Part shown: piece by piece, positions 9,101 to 20,900 of the stretch | How positions within the stretch are numbered: the stretch's first letter is position 1 | How the letters are laid out: every line of letters starts with the position of its first letter | Origin: Mytilus trossulus | Taxonomy: Eukaryota > Mollusca > Bivalvia > Mytilida > Mytilidae | DNA length: 64,000 nucleotides | Direction: 5' to 3' | NCBI RefSeq assembly: GCF_036588685.1 | Contig: NC_086386.1 | Location: 5,302,117-5,366,116, forward strand | The notes under the pieces: generated by a model | What the model was told of the DNA's origin: nothing | Seen by the model: the letters and a program-made list of their open reading frames with translations, nothing else | Databases searched by the model: none | Program-made: the position numbers and the translations under genes

Positions 9101-11573
9101 TGAAAATTTTAAATTTGAGTTTCCATCAACTTTTTATTATAGATTTAAGGTTAAACGGTCACAACAGACAATACTTGAAAAAAGAAACTTAAAAAAAAAA
9201 AAAGAAATAACAAGCAGAATGAATTTGATACAACAAATTTCGTTAAATTGAAATTAACTTACCCAAAATAACAGCATTAGAACCAAAATTAGGATCCACT
9301 GGAGCTAACACAAGACTTGTGTTTTGGACCATTTCAGTTGGTAATAATACTTGATGCGTAGTTGTTAAGTCTGCTTCTGTTGTATGTAACTCTGCATGCG
9401 TTGAGGTGTAGTCCATCGAAGCAATTACAGGATCTTCTGGGCAGTCGGAAAGTAAAGTAGCAGCAATATTGCTTTCTAAAACATAAAGGATTTTTAATTG
9501 ACCATGATACACAATATAAACAAGAGAACGTGTGTCGAAATTTGTAATAAAACGTATGTGGACATAGTATATTTCTTAAGGATCAACCATTTTAATTGAA
9601 AGAGGGGGGGGGGGGGGGGGGGGCGTTTTTGTTTCTTAGACAACATTTTATTATTTATTTTTCAACGCGGTCATTCAGATATTTGTTTCACAAATTTAAC
9701 ACTATAAGTTATATTCAGAATATTTTTTTTGTCATTTGCTTGACCAGGATTTTTTCCCGCCATCAAAGTAGAAATCAAAATATTAAAAAAAAAACCCAAC
9801 AACATAAACTCCCTTGGAATTTAATTACTATTGAGTTATTTACAACACATGGTTAGAAATATTTATAAACGTTTAATGATATTCTTTGTGTAAAGGTTGC
9901 GTTTCATGGTCAGAATAGAATGAACCGATTTAAGAATAAAACATATTTTGCATAGAGCAGAACTAATTGATCTTTTAATATTGTGTCATACAAATAAGTT
10001 TTATTTAAAGAACTTTATATCAAATGATATCAACTGTATTCGAAAAGATAGGAGAAAAACTAAGAGATGTTGCCTGGTTGTCAATGAAACATCTATCTAA
10101 CAAAGGCAAAAATGACAAAATACGAAAAAAGTAAACGCACGGTTGACAAGACTAAACATACCATTTACTATAAAATAAGTTATAAAAGACCCGAGATGAC
10201 AACATGAAAAAAATATATATAATAAAGTAAACAAGGCTCTGATTTCACAGGCACTTGTCTCAGAATTTTTTTCCTATATACCTTAATATAACACGAGGTA
10301 CTGAACTATTTTTTTTGAAAAATGACACCCAGTCCCGAATTCCCGTTATTTTTTTATTTCTCGGTTGTCAAACCTACTTAAACTTAATAAGCCGTAAATC
10401 TAAATTGATTTATCTACACAATGGTATATGACACGACTATCATTGTTGTCGGGATCATAAGAAGCAGGCCTCAGAAGTCGGTCAACGGGATGTTTTTTTG
10501 CATACGTCTCAAGCTTAAGGTATATAGGAAAATTTTTTTCAGGGTATGTTCGCCAAAACAAAATCAGCCCAACGACGAAAGCAATCTCAAGGTCAACAGA
10601 CATTTTTGATAATGTGACAAGATAGACGCATCTATAAAGCAATTCGCATTAAAAAATGCACCACTATATTTTTATTGACCTCTAGATATCTTATGGTTAT
10701 ATATCTCCTTGACAAAACACAAACTTACCTAATTTCGGAACAAGGTCAGGAACTAGATTGCACAAGTATACAAAGCTTGACACGTACAACAGATAGTACG
10801 AATCAGGATCGCTTGCTATTCCCTTCAGTTCAGCATTACTGGCAGAGAGAGCAGAACCTATCCCCAACGAAAACACATCAGCGCCATCTGCTCGTAAATT
10901 ATCAGCTTCCGTTTCAGGTTTAGGATATCCGGAAGACTGTCCATCAGTCATGACGATAACTGCAACTTCAGCTCCAGACCTAGCCCCTTTTGCTGTTGTA
11001 AGAATTGTGGATTGGGTATAATTAATAGCCATTCCTGTCTGTGTATTTCCATTTGTTATTGTTCCTTTCAAGTTGTTGATTTTTTGTAGAAGTTCTGTTT
11101 TATTTGTGTACGAATCAAAAGCAATGTCAAGTCTGTTATCAGAGGAGAACGTCATTACAGATACTTTAAGGTGTTGCTCATCAATGGTTAGGAATTCTGT
11201 GACGTTGTATATGAATTCTACTGCTTCGTCAAAGTGCCGTTCTTGTATACTTCCTGATCTGTCAACAATATAAACAACATCTGAAAATGTAAAAAAATAG
11301 AAAAAATCCATATGATATGGTAATAAATTATAGAATTCCTGTTAAACTAAGACAACCGAGTTCATAATATCAACAGAAACACTATATAACTCATCGACGA
11401 CCACCCCATAAAAATAAAATAAAATGAAAAAATTAGAAATAAAGATAATAAAAAAAACACACAACACCACCCAAACCCCCAAAACCACCTCTTAACTCTA
11501 TACCTTTTATAACACAAAGTGCTAGTGGCAGAATAGAAACCAAAGCATACACATGTATCATATGCATGGTCAT
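6142..11573 (-). CDS. Secreted single vWA-domain protein, four-exon gene
   Basis: Coding exons on the minus strand are 11573-11504, 11280-10729, 9475-9263 and 6197-6142, all joined in phase 1 with GT/AG borders. The predicted protein is about 296 residues. Residues 1-23 form a hydrophobic signal peptide. Residues 24-205 form a vWA domain with the metal-ion-dependent adhesion site: DRSGS at 30-34, Thr at 103/105 and Asp136 in MTDGQS. A Ser/Thr-rich linker (209-278) and a short Pro/Ala tail ending in HATI follow. Sequons are at Asn49, Asn83, Asn111 and Asn259. Cys197 and Cys219 could pair across the domain end. Small secreted vWA proteins occur in bivalve extracellular matrix, shell and immune contexts; which applies here cannot be told. 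There is no transmembrane segment. A TATAAA lies about 40 bp upstream of the ATG. Confidence 0.8.
6501..6595 (+). repeat. R1 repeat copy
   Basis: Begins ATATAAAAATAAGAAGATGT and continues GGTATGATTGACAAAGAGAC, followed by a C-rich variant and CAGACCAAATGATA. It is close in layout to the R1 copies at 8563 and 40768, but lies in an intron of the vWA gene in the opposite orientation. Confidence 0.75.
8362..8465 (+). repeat. 26-bp minisatellite, four units
   Basis: Units start at 8362, 8388, 8414 and 8440 and read GTTTTATCCAGACATTCATG plus six T. They are essentially identical. Two plus-strand frames are open across the array only because of its composition, and I do not consider it coding. Confidence 0.9.
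8481..8672 (+). repeat. Two R1 repeat copies in tandem
   Basis: A degenerate copy (from GAGGAGGTTTGGTATGATTG to ACATTACACGGTAAC) is followed directly by a well-kept copy, AAAGAAGATGTGGTATGATT to AACTATAGGTCACCGTACGA. The good copy serves as a reference for the family: head, AACTGTCCACAAGAGA core, AAATGACACAGACATTAACA segment and the GGTCACCGTACG end. Confidence 0.8.
8756..8930 (-). repeat. Dispersed repeat family R3
   Basis: Reverse-complement copy of the family at 53862-54022. On the plus strand it reads GTTTTTGGTGGGGTTCGTGT at the left, TAGCCATGGCGTTGTCAGTT in the middle and CCCTTTGGTATCTTTCGTCC at the right end. About 170 bp with no coding potential seen. Confidence 0.8.
9263..9475 (-). 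CDS. vWA gene, exon 3 (Ser/Thr-rich linker)
   Basis: The acceptor TATGTTTTAG precedes the exon and the donor G|GTAAGT follows it. It completes a Glu codon with the vWA exon and encodes 70 residues rich in Thr, Ser, Glu and Leu. Features are a single Cys (SDCPEDP) near the start and an NTS sequon. Composition suits an extended, possibly O-glycosylated linker. It ends in phase 1 after NAVIL. Confidence 0.75.
9604..9623. repeat. Poly-G tract (20 G)
   Basis: An uninterrupted run of about 20 G in the intron between the vWA gene exons 2 and 3. It has G-quadruplex potential and its length is likely to vary or be mis-assembled. Confidence 0.85.
10060..10150 (+). repeat. Degenerate R1 repeat copy
   Basis: AGATGTTGCCTGGTTGTCAA then TGAAACATC and GGCAAAAATGACAAAATACG keep the R1 order (head, ACAAC block, AAATGACA block) at low identity. 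It is assigned by layout rather than by strong matching. Confidence 0.4.
10729..11280 (-). CDS. vWA gene, exon 2 (complete vWA domain)
   Basis: A single 552-bp exon carries the whole vWA domain, bounded by TTTTCAG acceptor and G|GTAAGT donor. The frame begins by completing Asp24 (DVVYIVDRSGS). Matching the vWA fold are strand-1 hydrophobics before the DxSxS motif, VSVMTFSS, the GNTQTG loop, AVIVMTDGQS and the DGADVFSLGIG strand followed by an Asn/Ala helix. The first 180 residues align well with matrilin/collagen-VI-type vWA domains in motif order. Confidence 0.9.
11504..11573 (-). CDS. vWA gene, exon 1 (signal peptide)
   Basis: ATG at 11573 (a second in-frame ATG at 11567) begins a 23-residue hydrophobic leader ending LPLALCVIK. 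The donor is AAAAG|GTATAG. Its phase-1 G completes the Asp codon that starts the vWA domain, which argues strongly that this is the true first coding exon. The upstream ATG is preferred because nothing in the sequence favours skipping it. Confidence 0.75.
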
Positions 11574-11612
11574 GATCTTGCGTCTTTGAATATCTTATAA
11601 ATTGCTGATGAA

Positions 11613-11618
11613 TTTATA
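11613..11618 (-). promoter_or_regulatory. Possible TATA box of the vWA gene
   Basis: TATAAA in CCTATAAATTC on the minus strand lies about 40 bp upstream of the predicted start codon. That would imply a very short 5' UTR. In AT-rich DNA such a hexamer arises easily by chance. Confidence 0.25.
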
Positions 11619-12169
11619 GGTACACGGGATGTCGTGACGGTATAGCCATGACACTGCTGACACTAATGTCATGTCTATACAAAAATACTGGACCAAAACT
11701 TACGGTCTTGAATTGATAATGTAAGTAATCGGTAAATTAAGGTAAAAATATTTGCATGTTGTTTTACTCGTTTTTATTAATATACAAAATGTATTTAATT
11801 ACTATCAGATAATGCAATGTGTGGTTTGAGCGCTTAAGTTTCATGAACATTTCGTTTGTATTATGAACTATCATTATAGCAATTTTGTATATGTGTACGA
11901 ATGCACGCAACAATTCGGTTACAACGTTCTTATGTACTTAATTTGCATGATACATTTGTCAGTGGGACGTTTAATTTTAAGAAAATACATTTTCATCTGT
12001 GTTGCCTCGTTTTGATATTTGCATGATGCCAAAAATGATGCGTCTCTCGCAACTGACTTAATCTTCCAAGTATGACGAATGATACAAGCATAGAAGGGGA
12101 CGCTTAGTCTGTAGACCTGTCAAATTGAAAGAAACCGTATATTATAGTTATTGTAATTTGACCTGTGTG

Positions 12170-12275
12170 AAAATAAAAACGAAGATGTGGTATGATTGCC
12201 AATAAAACATCCGTCCACAAGAGACCAAAATGACACAGACATTAACAACTAAAGGTCACCGTACGGCCTGATTAT
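12170..12275 (+). repeat. R1 repeat copy
   Basis: ACGAAGATGTGGTATGATTG head, then AAACATCCGTCCACAAGAGA, CCAAAATGACACAGACATTA and AGGTCACCGTACGGCC. One of the best-preserved copies of the family in the window. Confidence 0.85.
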
Positions 12276-12514
12276 TTTTGCTTTAAAGTATACAGATCAG
12301 TTTTGCTGATTATTTAGAACCGTTTGAACGCTGGCAATTTGTTGTTAACACCCTTATCCCTTACTGTTTTGTTGGTGTTTCTCTTCTCACAACTTAAGGA
12401 TACGATTTTTTCTTAAATTTTTGTATAGAAAGCTTTTGTAAATATTGGCTTATGTCACCGAAATATTTAAGTAGACAGACGGAATATAAAAAAATCGCAT
12501 TTAAAAGACATTTG

Positions 12515-12745
12515 CCTGTCCCAGGTCAGAAACCTGTGGTTGTCGTTTGTTTATGTGTAACTTATACGTTTTTCGTTCATTTTTTTAATATAAAATAGGC
12601 CGTCAGTTTCCTCGTCTGAATTTTTTTACATTGTTATTTCGGGGGCTTCGATAGCTGACTATGCTGTATGGTCTTTGCTCATTGATGAAGGTCGTAAAGT
12701 GACTTATCGTGTTAATTTCTGTGTCATTTTAGTGTCTTGTGGAGA
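12515..12745 (+). repeat. Dispersed repeat family R5
   Basis: Shares with 40170-40425 the sequence order GTTTATGT.TAAC/ATATACG, TTTTTCGTT, the TAGGCCGT.AGTTT.C segment, TTTTTTACA..GTTATTTCGGGG and a terminal GAAGGTCGTAAAGTGAC block. The right part is more degraded. Confidence 0.6.
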
Positions 12746-13199
12746 GTTCTTGTCTCGTCGGCAATCATACCTTTTTATATATACATATAGACTCGGTTTA
12801 AAGTGGTTCGTGGCCTATTCAAAGTTTCTATCAGAAGTGCCGTATTTTTTGTTGTTTTATTCTTTACAAAATTGAATCAAATTGGTCGAGAAAAAAAAAT
12901 AGGGGGTCACGGACCATTTCAGCTCAAGATTTTACATTTAAACAGGTATGTAAAAGGGACCATTTTTCAATGAAATGATAGGGAAAATAGAGGTGTTGAC
13001 ATAATTTATTGGATAAACAAAAAAACGTTCTATGACACTTGGTCCAAAACTGAAATATAAAAAGCTGAAATATAGCTTCAAAGCATGAGCAAATGAAGAG
13101 AATAGGTCACCGATAAGAAAGAAAAATTATTTTGGCTTAAAACCCAAATTTTGGCGGGAAAATGGGTAAAATGTCATTTTGACTCTTTAACAAATACGG

Positions 13200-15550
13200 A
13201 TTATTACGAAAAAATTCTATAATTCACATAACTACAATGATTAAACAGTTCTAATCAATCAAAATATTTAAAAAAAATATATCGAATTTCCGACAAATAC
13301 TTTTGTATTATGCGCAGTCGAATAGTCCCGAGCCACCTTAAAACTAATCCCGAACAGTCCTGTATTTTTATGAAAACTGTATGTAATGTTATATGTTGCT
13401 TGCGTTTACTACCACAACTTGAAGGTGTTATAGTAGTTTTATATTTTAACAAATATATATATAAAAAAAACATTATCAAGTCTACTTTAAAAAGTTTAGA
13501 CAGATAACAAGCCAAATTAACGAATCAAATAAAAAACACGAAAAACATAAATAGATTAATAGAAGTGCCATTTTGTTGTCTACTTTAAGGAGTCCCAAGC
13601 TTTTCAACTCGTTCAGGGACATAATTCGTAATTCGATCTTACAACAAAAGTTAAAGAATAAACAAGTTTTTAATTTGATTCTTAAATTTGATAAAAATTT
13701 AAAGTCTATCAATGAATTCTGCTGACACTTCCGTGATAAAGTTATGTATTTAAGATCATTCAGACAAATACTTAAATAACTGTAGACAGTTAACACCAGA
13801 TTAGAATCATAATAGGGCTCGCTGTTTTTAATTATATTATGACAAAGAAGATTAAAAATCTAAATGTAAAACTATCATGACAACGAAATAAACTATCAAA
13901 AAATTGTCTCCCTATTTTGATGAAAAACAATTGATTCAATTTCCTACTTTCCTGACTATCTTGTAATGTGTATGTTGTAGTCTTTCGCATGCCCTTCATC
14001 CTGATACACACCTACACATTGCATTGATTGTTGTTTTATTCTCGGTCTGAATATGCATGGTAAATTGACCAATAGATGTTAAAGAATCAATAAACTTCCT
14101 AATGAGTATGTCTTTCTGTTTTAGAGCAGTCTTATGTTGTTGGTTTTGATATTTTGTTCACAGTGTTGCATTTTGGCGACACCCTTTTTTTCCTTTTAAC
14201 GATTTGTGTACCCTTGCAGTATTGAAAAGGCAAAGTTTGCGTACATGATCATACTCACATGTACTGTACAAATATGAATCGTACATAAATGATTTATAAA
14301 CGTGTAAATTATGTCTTTAGTATACGAGGAATTAAAATCACTAATGTAGACCACCTTAAACCTTAAAACATTTCCAAACGATTCCAGGCGTCTATCAAAA
14401 AGATTTTCGAATATATATCTAGACTGAGTCAAACTTAGCTTCAAATGCATGTACAATTGACGATGTCATTGTGATATTGTGGTATCTTGACTCTTAACTT
14501 TTTAATTTCGACAAGTGGACCCATAAAGTGTCATAGAATAATACGTATCGTGTAGGGTTGAAGTCATAAAACGATGCTCAGTGCTTGGAGCACACAAATC
14601 TTGCTCGAAACATGAAATCCAACATTTTAATTGGTTGATTTTCGAGTACGAGTTCAAAAATCTGACTCAAGTTTTATTACCGCAAGACCTTGATTTTATA
14701 GGTTAAGTTCTTTAAACATTTCCCAATTTCTTGGTTGGCAAAAAAAAAAACACATACTAAAACCAAATTGTAGATTGAAAAATGTGTTGTTGTCATTGAA
14801 GGCATGATCAGGCTATTTAGTTTCATTTTTTGATTTTTATTACGATAAAGATGAACTTGACACAAGGGATTCGAAAAATATACAAATCTGTAATTTTACA
14901 ATAAAATGTTTACAAATTATCACTTTTGGTAAATAATAGCAATACGAAAACCCATAAGGAAGAAAAAGACTAAAAATAACGGCTGTGTAATCCTTATCTT
15001 CAATTATAGCACAGTTCTTAACTGTATCTTACATCAGTAAAACAATTAGTCAAAGAGTGGCTCAATCTAGTGAAACTCAGTACTTGACGCAGTCATCTGT
15101 TTTTCTAAACCACCCTGGTTAATAATTCATCCGGTATTTCTCTGTAAGACTTGGCGACGTAAAATAATTATTTTTGCGAACATATAATCTAATTTTCGAT
15201 CCTACGACAAGAATAAAAAAGCATGACCATTTCTATAAATACATGTATAATCTGATCATGGATCCTATGGTAGATAGTATTTTCTCTAACTCTATGGAAA
15301 TTTATCCCTTTCCGAACCCATTGTATAAAAAAATTTAATCAACGTGTGGTTGCTGGTGATCTCAAAAGATCATTGGATGATTTTGAGGGTCATGACCTTT
15401 TTAGCTAACTGAATGAATCAAAATATGATAACAGGTGTTAATGAAATTGACAACTTCGTGCAATGTGAAAGGCACTCGAAGGGGATTTTCGGTTAACAAA
15501 AAAAGAAAATGTCTTTTTAATCATTAGAGAAACAGATTCTTTCATAGTTA
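13200..15550. other. Intergenic DNA, no gene recognised
   Basis: The frames at 13255-13515, 13482-13796 and 14196-14456 are Ile/Leu/Phe/Lys-rich and have no splice context or family resemblance, so they are read as chance frames in AT-rich DNA. No terminal repeats or tandem arrays were seen. Confidence 0.55.
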
Positions 15551-15553
15551 CTC

Positions 15554-15676
15554 GTGGATTATCGGATTTATCCAATCTCGATAGTTAAATTATAAATTTT
15601 AAAGTCCTCGCCGAGGCGGCTCGGACTTTAAAATTGATAATTTAACTATCTCGATTGGATAAATCCGATAATCCAC
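15554..15676. mobile_element. Foldback element (long hairpin), 123 bp
   Basis: The left arm begins GTGGATTATCGGATTTATCC and the right arm ends GGATAAATCCGATAATCCAC. The arms stay complementary through the ATAGTTAAATTAT and TTTTAAAGTCC segments, leaving a GC-rich centre (TCGCCGAGGCGGCT). Arms of about 50 bp around a small loop are typical of non-autonomous foldback/MITE elements. No transposase is present and target-site duplications are not clear. Confidence 0.8.
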
Positions 15677-16008
15677 TGGTATCAATGTAAGAATCTATAT
15701 TTATCGACATGAAGTGGGAGTAAAAATGTGGGATCTATATGTACTTTACACATCATCAAATATTTGTGGTGAGTAAAATAAGAATAATTTTCCAGCGCAC
15801 AAATGAGTAATTATGATATAACAGATAAAAGTGACTACAACCAACTTAAACATAGACCAGATCAATATTTATAAAGGAACACCAAACACAAAATATTTGT
15901 TTTGTAGACTGGAACAGTTTCTACCTTTTTAATCAAACACTCAGGAAAAGATTTCCAAAGCTATATTTGCGGGTTTTACTTCCTCAATGCAATTTAAATT
16001 CGTATAAA

Positions 16009-16095
16009 AATTAGATGTGAAATGATTGGCAATGAGCAAAATCTCTACACGAAACCAATAAAAGTAAAAGATAACACAAATAGGTCAACGTAGGT
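16009..16095 (+). repeat. Degenerate R1 repeat copy
   Basis: AGATGTGAAATGATTGGCAA, TGAGCAAAATCTCTACACGA, AACCAATAAAAG and AACACAAATAGGTCAACGTA follow the R1 order at reduced identity. Confidence 0.55.
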
Positions 16096-16142
16096 ATGGT
16101 TACTTTATTTACTTATTTATTTGACCTTTTAAACATTATTAA

Positions 16143-16225
16143 TTAGAGCGTCACTGTTGACACCTTTTGTAGACGAAACGCGTTTCTTGCGTGCATAATC
16201 TGAATACAGGTATCTTTGATGAGTT
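16143..16225 (-). repeat. R2 dispersed repeat fragment
   Basis: GAGCGTCACTGTTGACACCT then TTTGTAGACGAAACGCG and a GGTATCTTTGATGAG end. This is the reverse complement of the R2 head, which in fuller copies (44671, 63717) reads from GGTACCAGGATTATAA through GACGCGCGTTTCGTCTAC to CATCAGTGACGCTC. Confidence 0.75.
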
Positions 16226-16687
16226 TAAATAAAGCGTCAATACTAAATTAACGTCAAACCAGATGAAGTTTTCAAGGAAACACAATCATAAGCAGGCGGG
16301 GTTTCAGCTTTTTCTCACAACGTAGTAATTTGACATCGAATGTATTTTACTGGCATATGCTATTAAATAAACAATCTGATTGTAATTCATAAATGTTTGA
16401 AGATTATGCCTTTATTAGACATCAAGACCATCTACTCATTTCAAATCTGTAAAATTGTAGTTATATCATTAAAATGTTAAGTAAACAATTTTACGTGGTG
16501 GTTTCGCAATTGACAAGCAACATGTTTTCGAGGTCTTAGATCCATCAGTTAAGTCGTCTGATCTGTATTGATCACAATGTGACAATGTCATTGAACATGA
16601 TTTGAGTTCACCTAACGTGTGTGCATAGTAGGAAACAGTCTTCCTGTCGACGAACCAAGTCTCGATGTCCTTACATTTTGCTAGTTA

Positions 16688-16816
16688 CCAGGGCCGCGTT
16701 CAATATCGTAGCTGCTACGTCGGGCTACGTCGATTTTTGACTATTGAACGTGTACAGCTATAGACTAGCTGCTACATAGATATTGATACCTGATACAATA
16801 TTGAACTCAACCCTGG
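16688..16816. mobile_element. MITE-like element with about 19-bp terminal inverted repeats
   Basis: The left end CCAGGGCCGCGTTCAATAT is matched by the inverted right end CCAGGGTTGAGTTCAATAT (15 of 19 positions). The 129-bp interior contains repeated GTAGCTGCTAC/TAGCTGCTACA motifs and no coding frame. Target-site duplication is not evident. Confidence 0.6.
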
Positions 16817-16945
16817 ATTTGTCTCGTCGTAATCGATTTACTAGAATTGAACATCGAAACACAATCGCCTTAACTTATTATGGTTTAAGATTTGTTCACA
16901 CATCGTTGTCAATTCATGGAACATGATGCAACTGTCATGCAAGTG

Positions 16946-17120
16946 AGAGGTTAGTTAGCTTTAAAACCAGTTTTAATCTACCATTTTATACATATGAAAA
17001 TATCTGTACCAAGTTCTATTGCCCTACATACATTGTTGTTACTTTGATATAGGACGTACTTTTTTTTGCAATATTCGGCTCTATATTTGTCTTCTTATGT
17101 CCTGCTTGATAAGTTATCTG
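16946..17120 (+). repeat. Dispersed repeat family R4
   Basis: AAGTGAGAGGTTAGTTAGCT then AAAACCAGTTTTAATCTACC and TGTACCAAGTTC. The same order is found at 17668, 27890 and 30004 in the window. Confidence 0.65.
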
Positions 17121-17667
17121 CAATTTTATTTTTAATTCTTCTTAAATTTTAACGATTATTTATTGTTTTCCTTTGGAAATTGAGACTTAATGAATAGAAG
17201 TATTTATTATTGTATGTAAATATGTCTTCCCATTCAAATACTTATATATTTGATGCAGGCTGTTCCATGCTTTTGTAGATAAATGTATTTTTTTCTCTCG
17301 ATCTTTTCAAGTTTGAAGTAGGTAATCACTTTCATAAACATTATGCTTCCTACTTCCAATATCTTAAATATATTTTTTAACATCCATGTAAAACATTGTA
17401 TTAAGATGAAATACCATACGATTATGGTGGTCTGTTACAATGCGTTGATGATTGTGTTATTTTGCTTTTGTAAATTGTTTGTATTCTTGTCTTTTAATTT
17501 TGGTAATGTGCCTTGTATATATGCCATTTTGTGTTTTTGTTTATACATATGACGTAGCTCTGTACTCATACACCCCGTCATTGAGTCATTGTGCTATTGT
17601 AAAATTTTGTATTCGTGTCTTTAATTTTTGCTTCTATGCGTTGTCTGTATGCCTTTTTATTCTCTCT

Positions 17668-17945
17668 AAGTGAGAGGTCAATAAGCTAGCTGTAAAACCA
17701 GGTTTTATCTCTCATTGTCTACTACAGAAAATGACTGTACCTAGTCAGGAATATATATGACCGTTGTTATCTATTCGTTTAATGTGTTTGAGCTTTTGGT
17801 TAAGCTTTTGGTTTAGCCATTTATTAGTTACATGTACATTGTACTTTCTGTTTTGAAAATGCCTCCGAGTATTTTTTGTGATTTTACTTTTTGAAGAAAG
17901 TATTTCGTTTTCTTTTTCAAACGTGATCCACAATGTTTGCAAACT
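17668..17945 (+). repeat. Dispersed repeat family R4
   Basis: AAGTGAGAGGTCAATAAGCT, AAAACCAGGTTTTATCTC, TGTACCTAGTCAGGAATAT and GTTGTTATCTATTCGTTTAA, followed by TTTTGGTTTAGCC and a GATTTTACTTTTTGAAG end. Together with 16946 it forms a direct pair about 720 bp apart. Confidence 0.75.
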
Positions 17946-20900
17946 TTTCAATCTTCTTCTCTAGAAACACAAATATTTTCAAGTGCTTGAAAATATTTTA
18001 AAAGTATTCACATTCTTCCCAACAGTATCCATTGACACTACGATGACCATACAGACGGGTTTCAGAATGTCAGAACCATAAAAAATCCAGTACTAGTATT
18101 CAACAATTATAGTTTGATATTTCATATGCACATATCAGTGAACTAAAACAGTGAATAATACAATTGAATGTTTCAGAGAAAGAAAATGACAATCAGTGTT
18201 GACAAAAATGACTTTTGTTTTGCATTCTGATACAGCATACTAAAGGCTTGTGTGTACTTAAGACAAACCGGTGGTGTTCACTCGTAGTATGCTAAATTAG
18301 ATGTATTCATCCAGCTCTATTACGGGATTTATCTTTATGTTCAAATCTTTTTTTCAATGATTGATGTTTGATGATTGGCAAGTTTGTTTTGCATGTTCAG
18401 TTTTTTCAATTTCTTGTCTTTATAGATGATTTATGACAGAACCATTTTGAACATGCAGCTAAGTAAGACTACGTATGTACATGCTTTACTGGTTTATTGG
18501 ATTATTAGAATGCCATTGAAATATCAAAAATATAAATTGCTTCCTGTCTGACAACATGATATTGTACATACCTGAACTATAATTCCTAATGGAAAGTTAT
18601 GTTTAATACTATGGTGTTAAAATCTGTCATGGTTGTACGTAGACTTACGTCATCAAACACGTCATATCGGTAAAAGTGCAAATAGTTTATTTACTTCTGT
18701 GTACTAATTGTCTTTGAAGTTTTAAGACAAGATTTTAAGATAGGCCAACATCGCATCATCAAATAAAGGTAAATTGCAGACATCAAAACAAGAAATAATG
18801 ATTCTATTTAAAATAACAGATACCATCTTGACATGCATGTTATTCTTCTATTACTATGCCATCCCAAACCGAAAGTCGGGTGACATACTGATATTGTTAG
18901 ATCAGTTTATATTTTTTATATAACTTCGTACTTTTGGTCTAGCTTGGTTTTCGGAATTTGATGGATTTATTAATATTATTAAATCTAGTTGAATACAAAT
19001 TCATTGGAATGCAGTTTGTCATATGTAGATGTCCAAACACAGTATTTAAAATATCAAAATGACCGCTGTTTACATAAAACACAGTGATAAATTATTCCAC
19101 ATTTAACACGAAGTGAAATCACATTTTAGTATCAATTTCAATAATTCATCAATTTAAATCCGTAGAAATCTCATTAAAAAGGAGCATCATATGTACTAAT
19201 TTTCATTGGAATTTTCAAATATTTTCAATGTTATAAATGAAGCAGCTAAACTGCTCCAGTTAAATCTTCTCCACTCGTTAAAAGCTGATAAAATCGAATA
19301 GGAACGCAAGTATGACAAAACCTGGAATGCAACATATGACAGTGTTTATTCAAGCAGATTTATGAACCCCAGAATGTATGACAATCGATCAAAACGGAAA
19401 AAAAGTCAACAGAACTTGTTTGGACGACAAGTTAAAAAGTTCATGGGTTGAAATGTTAGTATGTACGACATTTTGGATTCAACAGAATTTTCGAAAACAT
19501 CTCAATTAACCCCAATAAATAAAATCAATGTTTCATATTAGATACGCCATACACATAATATTCGGGTACTTTAAGTAATTCATGTAGTACAACGTTATAG
19601 AATCAAGATTATATATATTGACAGCAGGTGTAAACAAAACATATGAAATATTCACAAGACATAATAAACTGATTCAATAAAGAATAAATCTATTTAGATC
19701 CAGTTAATTATAATATGAATAATTAAAAAAAGGTTAACACCAAATGTATATTGCCAAGTTAACATTATGAGGTATAACGTATTCCACTAAAGAATGAAAC
19801 AAATTGTAGACTGCATGCCATCCTTTTATTTGTTTTTGTCTTGTGTTTTTTCTTTGTGTTGAAAAAAATATACAATTATAACAAAAATGAGTGATAGGAA
19901 AAACAATTATTTAGTAAGTTCTACAATGGATCGACTGGGATAAAGAATAGTAATGTCGACTGTGGCTGGATATAAAGGTATGTGATAGGGACAACAATGT
20001 TACATTCCAACAGGGTCGGTCTACAAGTTTTCAATATGTAGATAGTCTGGTAAACCCCTATACGATGCATGACATTTAATGTTCCCATCCAAACAGAATA
20101 TTTACAAATGAATTTCAATATAAAATTCATGACAAATTTAGCCAAAATTTATGATTGAATTATCATTTGTTTTTTTTTTGTCTTTTATTTTTGCTAATGT
20201 GCTTTGTATTCCTTTCCGTGTTTCTTTTTTATACGTAAAAGAATCCAAACAGCAGAATATTTTTGGTGAACTTATAATTAGCGACTAAAACAAAATGAGA
20301 CGATAAGCACTCATAATAATAATTTAAAAAAAACATGGACGAACCTTACGCCTACTCGCGTCTTGATTGTTCTAATTAAGATTGAAATATATATTTGTAT
20401 GATCTTTCATAATATAATAATACCATGCTACATGGGTGATATATAAAATGTTTTACTATACTGTATGATTGATGAAATTTTGAACGACAAGTTTGTAAAT
20501 AAGCCACTAGTTTGAAGTTACAAGGTTTGATTAATGATGAAAAGAATTTTTGTGAAGATTTCTGACAATAAAGGCAAACGGAAAAAACATGTCTTAATTA
20601 AATTAAAGTGCTAAGACGAGCAGTTTTCCAGAAAATTTGAGGGACATTGCAGACTTACATGATTTGAATGCATAGGCTGTCAAAATGTCTTGTATTTTTA
20701 AAACAATTTTTGACAGGTTTTCAGATGACGGACATGTCTAAATAAACTTTGATCAGAAAAAGTTCAACACATAACGTAACGTCACCATACTTGATACTGT
20801 TGTTATAATAGCTGTCAATTGTCTGGTCTGGAACGTTTGAAGTTATGGATCTTTGACGGACAGCTACGCTGGGTGTATAAATAGTAAAATGCGTTTACCT

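Noticed and set aside
1235-9263. Joining the 1.2-kb exon to the vWA gene as its cytoplasmic end
   Set aside because: In phase 1 from exon 3 it gives about 20 residues and then a stop, not the long open frame. The 6.2-kb exon joins in phase with a better acceptor.
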